Assembly: GCA_964592375.1 (NCBI GenBank)
Contig: CAZQDP010000001.1
Span: forward strand, 1 to 64,000
DNA from: CAZQDP01 sp964592375
GTDB taxonomy: Bacteria; Bacillota; Clostridia; RUG12999
DNA: 64,000 bases
Reading direction: 5' to 3'
Position numbers and translations under genes: made by a program. The stretch's first letter is position 1; every line of letters starts with the position of its first letter. A model generated the notes under the pieces. It was given only the letters and a program-made list of their open reading frames with translations. It did no database searches and was not told the DNA's origin. Below, piece by piece: positions 18,820-27,374 of this stretch.

Positions 18820-20180
18820 GATTATATCGAAATCTTGCCATTATCGTTGTTATCATTTTAGCACTTGGCGCAGCATATATTTTTGTACAGAAGTTGCCGG
18901 ATAAAAAGCCGGAGGTAGCGCAGACTCCCGCACCCACTGCCACCACAATATCGTTATTTACAACAACAGTGGATCAAATCAAGCAGGTGAGTGTGAAGAA
19001 TCCAAAGGAAAGCTACACTATTGTAAAAAACGGCGAGGCTTGGGGCGTATTGGAGATGGATGGTGTAACATTCTTACCAACCGCTCTGGAGAGCGCAGTA
19101 TCGGATTATGCCAGCATTACTGCGCTGATGAAGGTGGATGAAACGGCAGAGCGTAAGGCACAATTCGGCCTTGCCACGCCGGACGCCACAATTACCGTCA
19201 CGTTGCAAGACGGGACCGCAAAAACCTTTCTTATCGGAGATAAAGTGCCCGGCCTTAGCGACAGATACATGATGGAAAAAGATGCAGGGGCCATTTATAC
19301 CATTTCCTCTATTAAGGCACAGACCATCTATAAAACAACCAAGGATTTTAGAGATACTGCCATTGTCACCGGGAAAGTGGAGGATGTAAAAAGCTTTCAG
19401 CTCGTTGGCAGAAAAGGCATGATTGTTGACATTGCTTTTCGTGAACAGGATGAGTCCAATCCATACAAGACACCTTTTGAAATGAAAAGCCCTTATCAAT
19501 CGGGAGTCATTACAGAAAAGTTTGAAGAAGTCATCGGAAAACTTGTCAGCATCAGTGCCACCTCATTTGGAGCAAATCGCCCCAGCGATGCAGATTTGGT
19601 GCGCTACAATCTTAAAAATCCTGAATTTAGGCTGAGGATGACCCTGTCACAGACGCCGTATGTGATGCAGGTATCACGCGGTAGTGATGGCAAAATATAT
19701 GCCATGGTGGACGGGAAAAGTTTTGTTTTCACCGTGGATGAAGCGGTATACACCACATTATCTTCCGTGGATGCCTTTGCACTGATGGAAAAATTCGCGC
19801 ACCTGTTTATGATAGATAACGTGGTGAGTGTTTCCGTAAAAGGCAGGGGAGTGGAGCATGAAATGCTTGTGCAAAGAGATAGCAGCGGCCAGATAAATAG
19901 CTACCTGCTTGATGGCAAAAGCATAGAGGAAAAGAAATTTAAGGGTGCCTATGAAAAGCTGGTGAGCATACCGCTTGGCGGGGTTAACCAGAAGCAGAGC
20001 GATGGCGTGCCTGCATATACCATTGATGTAAAATATAAAGATGGTACAAGTGAGCAAATTATTTACAGTGAGCTTGATGAAAGAAATTATATACTCGTGA
20101 AAAACGGTAAAGGACTCCACACCGTTTTAAAATCAAAGTGGGAAGAGGCTTTGGCTGCCATCAATGAGGCGGCAAAATAG
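18816..20180 (+). CDS. DUF4340 membrane-anchored protein of the Gld-like cassette
   Basis: The 454-residue product has an N-terminal signal anchor (NLAIIVVIILALGAAYIFVQ), a proline- and threonine-rich linker, and then a long outside domain with repeats of about 70 residues that fit DUF4340 (EAWGVLEMDG; TFLIGDKVPG; DFRDTAIV). The start is TTG, overlapping the previous stop as TTGA, with AGGAGGAG at 18802-18809. DUF4340 proteins regularly follow GldG homologues, so a shared envelope complex is inferred; the function is not known. Confidence 0.85.
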   Translation: MRLYRNLAIIVVIILALGAAYIFVQKLPDKKPEVAQTPAPTATTISLFTTTVDQIKQVSVKNPKESYTIVKNGEAWGVLEMDGVTFLPTALESAVSDYASITALMKVDETAERKAQFGLATPDATITVTLQDGTAKTFLIGDKVPGLSDRYMMEKDAGAIYTISSIKAQTIYKTTKDFRDTAIVTGKVEDVKSFQLVGRKGMIVDIAFREQDESNPYKTPFEMKSPYQSGVITEKFEEVIGKLVSISATSFGANRPSDADLVRYNLKNPEFRLRMTLSQTPYVMQVSRGSDGKIYAMVDGKSFVFTVDEAVYTTLSSVDAFALMEKFAHLFMIDNVVSVSVKGRGVEHEMLVQRDSSGQINSYLLDGKSIEEKKFKGAYEKLVSIPLGGVNQKQSDGVPAYTIDVKYKDGTSEQIIYSELDERNYILVKNGKGLHTVLKSKWEEALAAINEAAK

Positions 20181-20196
20181 AGGAGGATTTTTGGCT

Positions 20197-20850
20197 GTGA
20201 GGCATTTATTAGAACCAACCTATTGGTTGTATATTTTACCTTCCATCATCATTGCTTTGTCTGTGCATGAGTGGTCTCATGCGTTTATGTCCTATCTTCT
20301 TGGGGATAGGACTGCAAAGTACGATGGAAGGCTATCCCTTAATCCCATCAAGCATATTGACCCTTTGGGCTTTATCATGCTTATTGTGGTGGGATTTGGA
20401 TGGGCACGCCCTGTGATGGTGGACCCTTCACAACTAAAAAATGGGCATAAATCCATGCCATTTGTGGCACTTGCCGGGCCCATTTCAAACCTGGTGATGG
20501 CGTTTTTGTGTATATTTCCAACTATTTTACTGCAAGACAGCGGACGAATGATTGTGCATTTTTTAGAAGTGCTTGTGGTAATCAATATCAATCTTGCCAT
20601 CTTTAATCTACTGCCTATTCCGCCGTTGGACGGATCCAATGTGATTTTGCCATATCTACCCACAAAGATATATATTTGGGTATTGCAAAACAACCGGCTG
20701 ATGATGGGAATACTCATTCTGCTTCTCTTTACAGGGTTTGGGATGCCGATGCTTAGCTTTTTAAGCAGTAAGGTTCTAAACATCCTCTATTTTGCAGCTG
20801 ATGGCATTCTTGGATTTTTGATGTCTTTTGGCAGCCATGGTTACATTTAA
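20197..20850 (+). CDS. Site-2 protease family membrane metalloprotease (M50)
   Basis: Intramembrane zinc protease of about 217 residues and five or six helices. The zinc site HEWSHAF (an HExxH) lies in the first helices and the third ligand is in NLLPIPPLDGSN near residue 145. This is the short M50B type (like Bacillus YwhC), without PDZ or CBS domains. The start is a choice between GTG 20197 (10 bases after AGGAGG) and TTG 20191 (4 bases after). It overlaps scpA by 14 bases. The substrate is unknown; the gene commonly travels with scpA in Clostridia. Confidence 0.88.
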   Translation: MRHLLEPTYWLYILPSIIIALSVHEWSHAFMSYLLGDRTAKYDGRLSLNPIKHIDPLGFIMLIVVGFGWARPVMVDPSQLKNGHKSMPFVALAGPISNLVMAFLCIFPTILLQDSGRMIVHFLEVLVVININLAIFNLLPIPPLDGSNVILPYLPTKIYIWVLQNNRLMMGILILLLFTGFGMPMLSFLSSKVLNILYFAADGILGFLMSFGSHGYI

Positions 20851-21568
20851 ACTGGAGGTCTTTGAAGGACCGCTTGATTTGCTTTTGCACCTGATTGCAA
20901 AGAACAAGGTCAGTATTTATGATATCCCGATATCGCTCATTACAGATCAATATCTCATAACCATTCAAAATATGGAGAAGATGGATATTGAAATTGCTTC
21001 AGAGTTTGTTGTCATGGCAGCGCAGCTGATTTATATCAAATCCAAAATGTTGCTACCTGCAGATGAGGACGAGGAAGTGAGCGAATTTCGCGAGGAGCTG
21101 GTGGACAGGCTGGTGGAATATCAAAAATACAAGCAGGCGGCAGGGCATTTTGGGCTAACACAGCATGCCGGCGCAAAGCTGTATTTTAAAGAGCCGGACA
21201 AGCTACCCATTCCCAAGCTTCCTCCCATAACACCGATGGAAATTTCGGTTCTTTTAGAGGCATTTGAAAGTGTACTCGAGAGGCAGGAGCGGCGTGTGGC
21301 ACCAAAAAGAGAAGAATTTGAGGTGCTCATTCGGCCCGATACGGTAAGTGTTCGAAGCAGGATTGCTTATATTTTAGGGGTTTTTAAGAATAAGAAAAAA
21401 GTTGATTTCATGCAACTATTTCGGGATATCCACAATAGAGCAGAGGCAGTTGCCACTTTTCTTGCAATACTCGAGCTTATTGGCACCGGCAGAATGAAAA
21501 CCGAAAAAATAGGAAATAGTATAATGTGTAATTTAGATGGTGATGAAAATGACGATGAATATCTCTAA
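20837..21568 (+). CDS. scpA: Segregation and condensation protein A
   Basis: Kleisin subunit that bridges the two SMC heads of the bacterial condensin. MVTFKLEVFEGPLDLLLHLI is the diagnostic N-terminus; a charged middle and the C-terminal winged helix (ILELIGTGRMKTEKI) follow. With ATG 20837 the length is 243 residues, normal for the family. There is no clear ribosome site, since the start lies inside the protease gene, so translational coupling is likely. scpB follows with an overlap of 14 bases. Identity is sure. Confidence 0.95.
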   Translation: MVTFKLEVFEGPLDLLLHLIAKNKVSIYDIPISLITDQYLITIQNMEKMDIEIASEFVVMAAQLIYIKSKMLLPADEDEEVSEFREELVDRLVEYQKYKQAAGHFGLTQHAGAKLYFKEPDKLPIPKLPPITPMEISVLLEAFESVLERQERRVAPKREEFEVLIRPDTVSVRSRIAYILGVFKNKKKVDFMQLFRDIHNRAEAVATFLAILELIGTGRMKTEKIGNSIMCNLDGDENDDEYL

Positions 21569-22085
21569 ACTCAAGGGAATACTTGAAGCAGTATTGTTTG
21601 CATCTGCTTGCCCGGTTGCATTAGAAGAGCTTGTGACCATCACAAATGAGGAAGAACAGTTTGTATTGCAGGCCATTATGCAGATGCAAAAGGAATATGA
21701 GAGTGAAGGCAGGGGCATTGCACTTCTGCGGCTTGAGAGCGCTTACCAGCTTTGCACAAAGAGCAGCTATTTTGAGTATGTGATAAAGCTCATTGAGCCC
21801 AGGCGTGTGCAGCCTCTTTCCAATGCCGCACTCGAAACGCTTTCCGTTGTTGCTTATAATCAGCCCGTAACCCGTTCAACCATTGAATTTGTCCGTGGCG
21901 TGAACAGTGACGGCGCTTTAGGTAGGCTAATTGAAAGAGGACTTGTAGAGGAATGCGGCAAGCTTGATACTCCAGGAAAGCCTTTGATTTATAAAACAAC
22001 GGATGAATTTTTGCGTTGCTTTGGGCTTTGCTCAATAGAGGAGCTACCGGTCATTGATCATGTGCCTCTTACAAATTCGCAGTGA
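21555..22085 (+). CDS. scpB: Segregation and condensation protein B
   Basis: Second accessory subunit of the SMC-ScpAB condensin, made of two winged-helix domains. Recognised by LKGILEAVLFASACPV at the N-terminus and SNAALETLSVVAYNQPVTR with EFVRGVNSDGALGRLIERG in the second domain. Four in-frame ATGs (21537, 21543, 21549, 21555) lie within 18 bases; the last gives MNISKLKGILEA, matching the usual start, but 21549 is equally possible. It overlaps the end of scpA. About 176 residues, normal. Confidence 0.94.
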   Translation: MNISKLKGILEAVLFASACPVALEELVTITNEEEQFVLQAIMQMQKEYESEGRGIALLRLESAYQLCTKSSYFEYVIKLIEPRRVQPLSNAALETLSVVAYNQPVTRSTIEFVRGVNSDGALGRLIERGLVEECGKLDTPGKPLIYKTTDEFLRCFGLCSIEELPVIDHVPLTNSQ

Positions 22086-22127
22086 TGAAAAGCAGCTTTC
22101 CATCACCTCGTAAGAAAGAAGGCTAGT

Positions 22128-22772
22128 ATGCAAACTGCCATGATTATCATTTTAATTTGTCTTATCCTTTTTGCCTTGCTTGCCATGTCTAGCGTTCGGT
22201 TTCATGTTTCTTTTTTTGTAGGTGACATGAAGGCAAATAGCGATTACACCATTTGGCTAATGTATGGACTTATCAGGATAAAAAAACAAAAAGAATCTCG
22301 GAAGTCTTTAAAGCCGAAGAAAAAGAAAAAACCAAAGACTTTGAAGGATGAGCAAAAAAGCAGTAAAAGTAACATCATGCAAAGCGCGGGTGACTATATT
22401 TCTCTATTTATTGACCTCATCAAGCTACTTGCTCAATTTGTTAAAAAAAGTGTCGGTATTGAAAAATTCCATTTTTCCTGCATCTATTCCTCAGCAGACC
22501 CCTTTATCGATGGAATAACGTTTGCAGGCAGCGCAGGAGCAGGAGCTTTACTCACGACATTGGTAGGGGATAATTTTAATACAAAAGATCTTTTTGTGGA
22601 TATAAGGCCGGACTTTTCCGGCACAGCAAAGTGCCTCGTCACAGCAAAAATTAACGGCGCAATGAAGGTGTGGAGCGTTTTTTGGCTCACATGGAAAATT
22701 TTAATGGATAAACATGCAAGGGCGATTATTAAAAATATCATCATGCCCGAGGAAAAAAATAAGGAGGAATAA
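22128..22772 (+). CDS. DUF2953 protein (YtfI-like)
   Basis: A 214-residue protein with one N-terminal membrane helix (TAMIIILICLILFALLAM), a lysine-rich linker (KKKKKPKTLKDEQ), and a C-terminal region with the DUF2953 feel (FSCIYSSADPFIDGITFAGSAGA). In Bacilli and Clostridia this family sits directly before the spore protein YtfJ, as here, 4 bases apart. A role in sporulation or germination is inferred only from that pairing. Confidence 0.82.
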   Translation: MQTAMIIILICLILFALLAMSSVRFHVSFFVGDMKANSDYTIWLMYGLIRIKKQKESRKSLKPKKKKKPKTLKDEQKSSKSNIMQSAGDYISLFIDLIKLLAQFVKKSVGIEKFHFSCIYSSADPFIDGITFAGSAGAGALLTTLVGDNFNTKDLFVDIRPDFSGTAKCLVTAKINGAMKVWSVFWLTWKILMDKHARAIIKNIIMPEEKNKEE

Positions 22773-22775
22773 ACC

Positions 22776-23189
22776 ATGGCGGACAACAGTATTAAGGATT
22801 TAATTACAGGAGCAATGCAGTCTATCAAGGAAATGGTAGATGTCAACAATGTCATCGGCGAGGCAGTAACCACTCCGGATGGCACCGTGATTATCCCAGT
22901 AGCAAAGGTAACCTGCGGATTTGGCGCAAGCGGTTTTGAAATGGCCGCAAAAATGAACAATGTGGGCCAGCCTTATCCTTTTGGCGGCGGCAGCGGTGGT
23001 GGTCTTTCCATAGAACCTATCGCATTTCTTGTTGTGTCCGGTGGCAATGTGCGGCTTATTCCTGCTGCAAATTCAACGGATGTGGTCAGTAAAATCATTG
23101 ATGCTGTGCCGCCCATGGTGGACAAGCTAAATGATTACTTCACCAAGCATTTCAAGAAGGAAAAGAGTGAAAATGCGGAGGAAAAGTAG
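22776..23189 (+). CDS. ytfJ: GerW family sporulation protein YtfJ
   Basis: Small protein of 137 residues needed in Bacillus for normal spore germination with some germinants. Conserved features: GEAVTTPDGTVIIPVAKVTCGFG (residues about 29-51), the glycine-rich FGGGSGGGLSIEP stretch, and a C-terminal helix ending in a lysine-rich tail. It follows AAGGAGGA by a good distance. Its presence, with spoIIM elsewhere in the window, is good evidence that the organism sporulates. Confidence 0.93.
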   Translation: MADNSIKDLITGAMQSIKEMVDVNNVIGEAVTTPDGTVIIPVAKVTCGFGASGFEMAAKMNNVGQPYPFGGGSGGGLSIEPIAFLVVSGGNVRLIPAANSTDVVSKIIDAVPPMVDKLNDYFTKHFKKEKSENAEEK

Positions 23190-23324
23190 GAAAGAGGGCT
23201 TTCCAAAATGCATTGAATGATTATCCCATTTTGGGTGAATATTTTAAGTCTGCATGCATATATTGTTGTGTAATAGACTACAATCATTCGTGCTACTTGC
23301 ACGGTAAAAGGAATGGAGATCATA

Positions 23325-24464
23325 TTGAAAAAAACATTTTTTTTATTATTACCGATGATGCTTTTATTCCAAAGCTCTCCTTCCTATGCGATGGATCTTT
23401 CTGCGGCGCAAGCGGCAGTTTGTATGGATGCGCAGACGGGAAGAGTAATTTTGGAACAGAATGCACATATGAAGCTTGGCATGGCAAGCACAACAAAAGT
23501 AATGACCGGTATTATTGCAGTTGAGCATGGAGAATTACAGGAAATCGTAACAGTCGGTAAAAATGCCCAGGGCGTGGAGGGCACATCCATTTATTTGGTG
23601 GAGGGTGAGCAGCAGACCATGGAAAACTTGGTCTATGGACTCATGCTGGAATCGGGGAATGATGCAGCGGTAGCCATAGCTGAGCATATTTCGGGTACTT
23701 GCGAGCAGTTTGCAAAGCTCATGAACGAAAAGGCACAAAAAATCGGAGCAATGAACACGAATTTTGTTAATCCCCACGGATTATATGATCCCATGCATTA
23801 TACCACGGCATATGATTTGGCACTCATTTCAGCATATGCTATGAAGAATGATACTTTTGCTAAAATTGCAAAAGCACCAAACTGCGCTATGCCATGGCCT
23901 GGGCACGACGGAAATAAGGTGTTCTACAACCGCAATCGTCTGCTTAATTTATATGACGGATGCGATGGGGTAAAGCCCGGATACACGCCGGAAACAGGGC
24001 GAACGCTGGTAGGCTCGGCTACAAAAAATAACATGCGCATCATTACCGTTACACTCAATTGCAGGGATGATTGGAATTTGCATTCCCGAATGCTTGACTA
24101 TGCTTTTGCAAATTATAGACTGCTTGCGGTGGTTGAGAACAATAAAAACAGTGGCACAATACAAATTAAAGGTGGAAATGAATATGAAACCGCCCTTGTC
24201 ACAAAGGGACGAGTGGATATATGCATAAAAAACGGAGAAAAGCCAAACATTGAGATTGAATACGATATACCGAAATATGTATGGGCACCGGTAGCGTCAG
24301 GACGGATTGTGGGTTATGCCAATGTCAAAGCGGATGGCAACCCCATTGGTAGTGTTCCTTTGCTGGCCCAAGATAAAGTAGATAAAGAGATGAACCGCAA
24401 TATTGTTTATAAAATGGTCGATTTTATAAAATCAATTTTTGCAGGAAGAGGAATAAACGCATGA
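23325..24464 (+). CDS. D-alanyl-D-alanine carboxypeptidase (DacF/PBP5 family)
   Basis: Secreted penicillin-binding protein that trims the terminal D-Ala of peptidoglycan. Signal peptide at residues 1-22 (MKKTFFLLLPMMLL...YAM). Active-site motifs: S55-T-T-K58 (SxxK), SGN in MLESGNDAA, and KPGYTPETGRT where the usual motif is KTG. So the third motif has proline in place of threonine. A beta-rich C-terminal domain and an amphipathic membrane anchor follow (VDFIKSIFAGRG). I chose TTG 23325, 6 bases after GGAG; the ATG at 23313 is too close to any ribosome site. It overlaps rluB by ATGA. 379 residues. Confidence 0.92.
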   Translation: MKKTFFLLLPMMLLFQSSPSYAMDLSAAQAAVCMDAQTGRVILEQNAHMKLGMASTTKVMTGIIAVEHGELQEIVTVGKNAQGVEGTSIYLVEGEQQTMENLVYGLMLESGNDAAVAIAEHISGTCEQFAKLMNEKAQKIGAMNTNFVNPHGLYDPMHYTTAYDLALISAYAMKNDTFAKIAKAPNCAMPWPGHDGNKVFYNRNRLLNLYDGCDGVKPGYTPETGRTLVGSATKNNMRIITVTLNCRDDWNLHSRMLDYAFANYRLLAVVENNKNSGTIQIKGGNEYETALVTKGRVDICIKNGEKPNIEIEYDIPKYVWAPVASGRIVGYANVKADGNPIGSVPLLAQDKVDKEMNRNIVYKMVDFIKSIFAGRGINA

Positions 24465-25195
24465 ATGAAGAAATACGGTTGCAAAAATTTATATCCATGG
24501 CAGGAATTGCATCCAGGCGTCGTGCAGAGCAAATGATCTTACAAGGGCAGATTAAGGTAAACGGCACTGTGGTAACGCAGATGGGCATTAAAATTAATCC
24601 AGATAGAGATGTAGTGGAAACGCAGGGCAAAAGAATTTTGGAAGAAAAAAAGAAATATTATATTATGCTCAATAAGCCTACGGGCTATATTACAAGCGCA
24701 AGCGATGATGTGGGCAGGCAAACGGTGATGGATTTATTAACAGATGTGCCCACGCGCGTGTATCCGGTGGGGAGGCTCGACTATCAAACGCAGGGAATGC
24801 TGCTTCTCACCAACGATGGCGAGTTCGCCCAAAGCGTAACGCATCCTTCGGGCATGCTGGGCAAAACCTATATTGCTCAGATTAAGGGCAGTGTTGCACC
24901 TGAAAAAATCAAAATTCTGCGTACAGGGGTAGACATAGGCGGATATAAAACCGCACCGGCTCAGGCAGAGCTCCTTGGAGGAGATGAGCGTACATCAAAA
25001 GTGAAAATTACAATTTACGAAGGAAAAAATCTTCAGGTAAGGCGCATGTTTGATGCATTGGGGTATGAGGTGACATCGCTGATGCGCATTGCCATCGGTA
25101 GAGTGGAATTGGGCCATCTGGCGATGGGAAGATGGCGGCACATGAACAAGGCCGAGGTGGAAGCAATCAGAAAGGCGGCTGGCTTAGTTGTTTAA
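24461..25195 (+). CDS. rluB: 23S rRNA pseudouridine synthase RluB family
   Basis: Pseudouridine synthase of the RsuA/RluB group. N-terminal S4 RNA-binding domain (RLQKFISMAGIASRRRAEQMI, residues about 4-60), then the catalytic core with the active aspartate in VGRLDYQTQGMLLLTNDG and the motif NLQVRRMFDALGYEV. The 244 residues are normal. The four-base overlap with the carboxypeptidase gene and the conserved scpAB-dac-rluB order support the assignment. The exact uridine (position 2605 for RluB) is family knowledge, not seen here. Confidence 0.93.
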   Translation: MNEEIRLQKFISMAGIASRRRAEQMILQGQIKVNGTVVTQMGIKINPDRDVVETQGKRILEEKKKYYIMLNKPTGYITSASDDVGRQTVMDLLTDVPTRVYPVGRLDYQTQGMLLLTNDGEFAQSVTHPSGMLGKTYIAQIKGSVAPEKIKILRTGVDIGGYKTAPAQAELLGGDERTSKVKITIYEGKNLQVRRMFDALGYEVTSLMRIAIGRVELGHLAMGRWRHMNKAEVEAIRKAAGLVV

Positions 25196-25544
25196 AATCA
25201 GTATTGTAAAACCGGATAAAATAGGGGAAGTTTGTGCGTACTTAGGCGTTTCCTATCACGGACTGCTCATGGCATGTGTTGAGGAAGGGAAAATCCTCGG
25301 AGCGGTGGGGTTTGATATCGTTTCCGGCATGGGGATGATTGAGCATATCAAAGCAGAGGAGGAAATGAAATCCATTGTTATTGCCGCCGCACTAAATTTT
25401 TTGGATATCAATGGCATTCGCATTGTGAAAACAAGCATTGCAAATGAAACCGGATTTTTCGAAAAATTAGGATTTATAAGGCAAAACAGTGGCGGTGAGC
25501 TTGCACTTGATTTGGAAGGATATTTTGATGTGAAACATCATTAG
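25188..25544 (+). CDS. GNAT-like acetyltransferase-related protein
   Basis: A 118-residue protein with a strand-helix pattern like a short GNAT fold: VEEGKILGAVGFD, MGMIEHIKAEEEM and NETGFFEKLGF, the last resembling the usual ...YEKLGF end of GNAT enzymes. The acetyl-CoA loop (Q/RxxGxG/A) is not clear, so it may be degenerate or not an acetyltransferase at all. The start is TTG, inside the rluB end, with AGGCGG about 10 bases upstream. It is probably translated together with rluB. Confidence 0.62.
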   Translation: MFKISIVKPDKIGEVCAYLGVSYHGLLMACVEEGKILGAVGFDIVSGMGMIEHIKAEEEMKSIVIAAALNFLDINGIRIVKTSIANETGFFEKLGFIRQNSGGELALDLEGYFDVKHH

Positions 25545-25625
25545 ATAAAAGGTTTGCACCATAAGAAAAATAAATATGGCATCTGCCATAGTTGCGCCGG
25601 AAAAACGTAAAGCAGGAGGTAGAGT

Positions 25626-25877
25626 ATGATTAATCAAGATACGTTGTGGTACAGTGGAGAAGCGGACAAGGAGAATAAAACAAAAGAGATTATGGGTAAA
25701 ATTTATCAAGCATTGACTGAGAAAGGGTATGATCCTGTCAACCAAATTGTTGGGTATATCATATCGGGAGATCCCACGTACATTACCAGCCACCAAGGTG
25801 CCCGTTCGCTCATCACCAAAATGGAGAGGGACGAGCTACTGGAGGAAATTGTAAAGAATTATTTAAAACAGTTCTAA
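25626..25877 (+). CDS. ireB: IreB family regulatory phosphoprotein (UPF0297)
   Basis: Small protein of 83 residues, a substrate of PASTA kinase IreK in Enterococcus, where it dampens cephalosporin resistance. The family is recognised by the short N-terminal region with threonines (residues 6-20), EKGYDPVNQIVGYIISGDPTYI and ARSLI. AGGAGG precedes the ATG. It normally lies next to ruvX and a DUF1292 gene; here it stands alone between rluB-GNAT and murD, which is unusual. Its threonines near residues 6-19 would be the phospho-acceptors by analogy. Confidence 0.92.
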   Translation: MINQDTLWYSGEADKENKTKEIMGKIYQALTEKGYDPVNQIVGYIISGDPTYITSHQGARSLITKMERDELLEEIVKNYLKQF

Positions 25878-26007
25878 TAGGAGTATGCTCATTTTGAATA
25901 ATCTTTCGCTCAGCGGCAATGGCACGGATAGGTTGTATGTGTACCGTTGCCTTTTCCTGCATAAAAATGTGTAGCGGAAACACAAAATGCAAAGGGGTTT
26001 TGAAGAC

Positions 26008-27348
26008 TTGAATATTGCAGAGTTTAAAAATTACATACAGAATAAAGAAGTAGCGGTCGTGGGTATTGGCGTGAGTAATATGCCGCTCATCCGATTTCTT
26101 TGCACTTGCGGTGCAAAGGTAACCGCGTTTGATAAGAAGGAAAATGATAAACTGAGGGCGCTTCAAAAAGAAGGTATACCCACCTACGCAGGAGAGGACT
26201 ACCTTGCGCATATCACGCAAGATATTGTCTATAAAAGTCCCGGAATTCGTCCCGACGCTGCGGAGCTTTTATCCATCCAAAAAAGAGGCGGCATTATTAC
26301 CTCGGAGATGGAGACTTTTTTTGCGCTTTGTCCGGCTAAAATCATTGGTGTTACAGGCAGTGACGGCAAAACAACCACAACAACGCTTATCTATACCATG
26401 CTCAAAGCCGCAGGGTATACCTGCCACCTTGGTGGCAATATCGGGCGCCCTCTGATTGAGGACATTGAAAAAATCAGTGCAGAGGACACTGTGGTCGTGG
26501 AGTTATCCAGCTTTCAGCTCTTTACCATGAAAAAAAGCCCTGCCATATCGGTGATTACCAATTTATCACCCAATCATTTGGATTATCATCTGTCCATGGA
26601 GGAGTATGTGGATGCAAAAAAGAATATTTTTCTTCATCAAGGACCCATGGAACGATTAATTTTAAATGCCGACAATGCACTTACCTGCTCGCTTGCAAAC
26701 CTTTCAAACGGTGAGGTGGTGATGTTCTCCAAAGAGCCAATGGAAAAGGGTGTATCACTTCATAATGGGTATATTTGTGCAAACGAAAAGAAGATTGTCA
26801 ATATAAAAGACATCAAAATTCCCGGGATGCATAATGTGGAAAATATGATGGCGGCCATTGCGGCGGTGATGGACATGGTTCCTGCGCAAATCATGGAGGA
26901 AGTGGCAAAAACCTTTGGCGGCGTACCGCACAGAATTGAGCTGGTACGAGAAATAAATGGTGTGAAGTACTATAACAGCTCCATCGATTCCAGCCCAAAT
27001 CGCACCAAAAATACACTCGCTGTGTTTAAACAAAAGGTCATTTTAATTGCAGGCGGCAAGGACAAGGGGATTTCATATGATGAAATCGGGCCAATCATTC
27101 GGGATAAGGTGAAAACATTAATATTAATCGGGGATACTGCAAAGCAAATTGAACAGGCGGTGCAAAGCGCCGGAGGCATGGCGGAAATCATTCATTGCAA
27201 AACCTACGACGAGGTTGTAAGTTGTGCGCAGCGCATCGCAAAAAGTGGCGATATCGTTGTACTCTCACCTGCCAGCACAAGCTTTGATATGTTCAAAAAC
27301 TTCGAAGAGCGGGGCGATTTATTTAAAGAGCTTGTCGGCCGCTTGTGA
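26008..27348 (+). CDS. murD: UDP-N-acetylmuramoylalanine-D-glutamate ligase
   Basis: Adds D-glutamate to UDP-MurNAc-L-Ala in peptidoglycan precursor synthesis. Landmarks: N-terminal Rossmann-like VAVVGIGVSNMPLI, the ATP loop GVTGSDGKTTTTTL near residue 117, ELSSFQLFTM, NLSPNHLDYH, and the C-terminal domain with GGKDKGISYDEIG and SPASTSFDMF. I chose TTG 26008 (10 bases after AAAGGGG), giving MNIAEFKNYI; ATG 25987 would add seven residues and cannot be excluded. About 446 residues, normal. No other mur or fts genes follow, so it is detached from a division-cell-wall cluster. Confidence 0.94.
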   Translation: MNIAEFKNYIQNKEVAVVGIGVSNMPLIRFLCTCGAKVTAFDKKENDKLRALQKEGIPTYAGEDYLAHITQDIVYKSPGIRPDAAELLSIQKRGGIITSEMETFFALCPAKIIGVTGSDGKTTTTTLIYTMLKAAGYTCHLGGNIGRPLIEDIEKISAEDTVVVELSSFQLFTMKKSPAISVITNLSPNHLDYHLSMEEYVDAKKNIFLHQGPMERLILNADNALTCSLANLSNGEVVMFSKEPMEKGVSLHNGYICANEKKIVNIKDIKIPGMHNVENMMAAIAAVMDMVPAQIMEEVAKTFGGVPHRIELVREINGVKYYNSSIDSSPNRTKNTLAVFKQKVILIAGGKDKGISYDEIGPIIRDKVKTLILIGDTAKQIEQAVQSAGGMAEIIHCKTYDEVVSCAQRIAKSGDIVVLSPASTSFDMFKNFEERGDLFKELVGRL

Positions 27349-27374
27349 TAAATAATATAAAGGATGACATTTAA

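Noticed and set aside
23189..23204. GGAAAG/CTTTCC hairpin after ytfJ
   Set aside because: Six pairs, followed by A's and not T's, so not a terminator.
23236..23263. A TGAATA then CATATAT pair, like a forespore sigma-G promoter, before the carboxypeptidase
   Set aside because: The spacer is 15 bases and not the 17-18 expected, so it is probably chance in AT-rich sequence.
25905..25960. GGCAATGG/CCGTTGCC hairpin before murD
   Set aside because: Eight pairs with one wobble and a loop of about 20; no regulator or U-tract to support a role.
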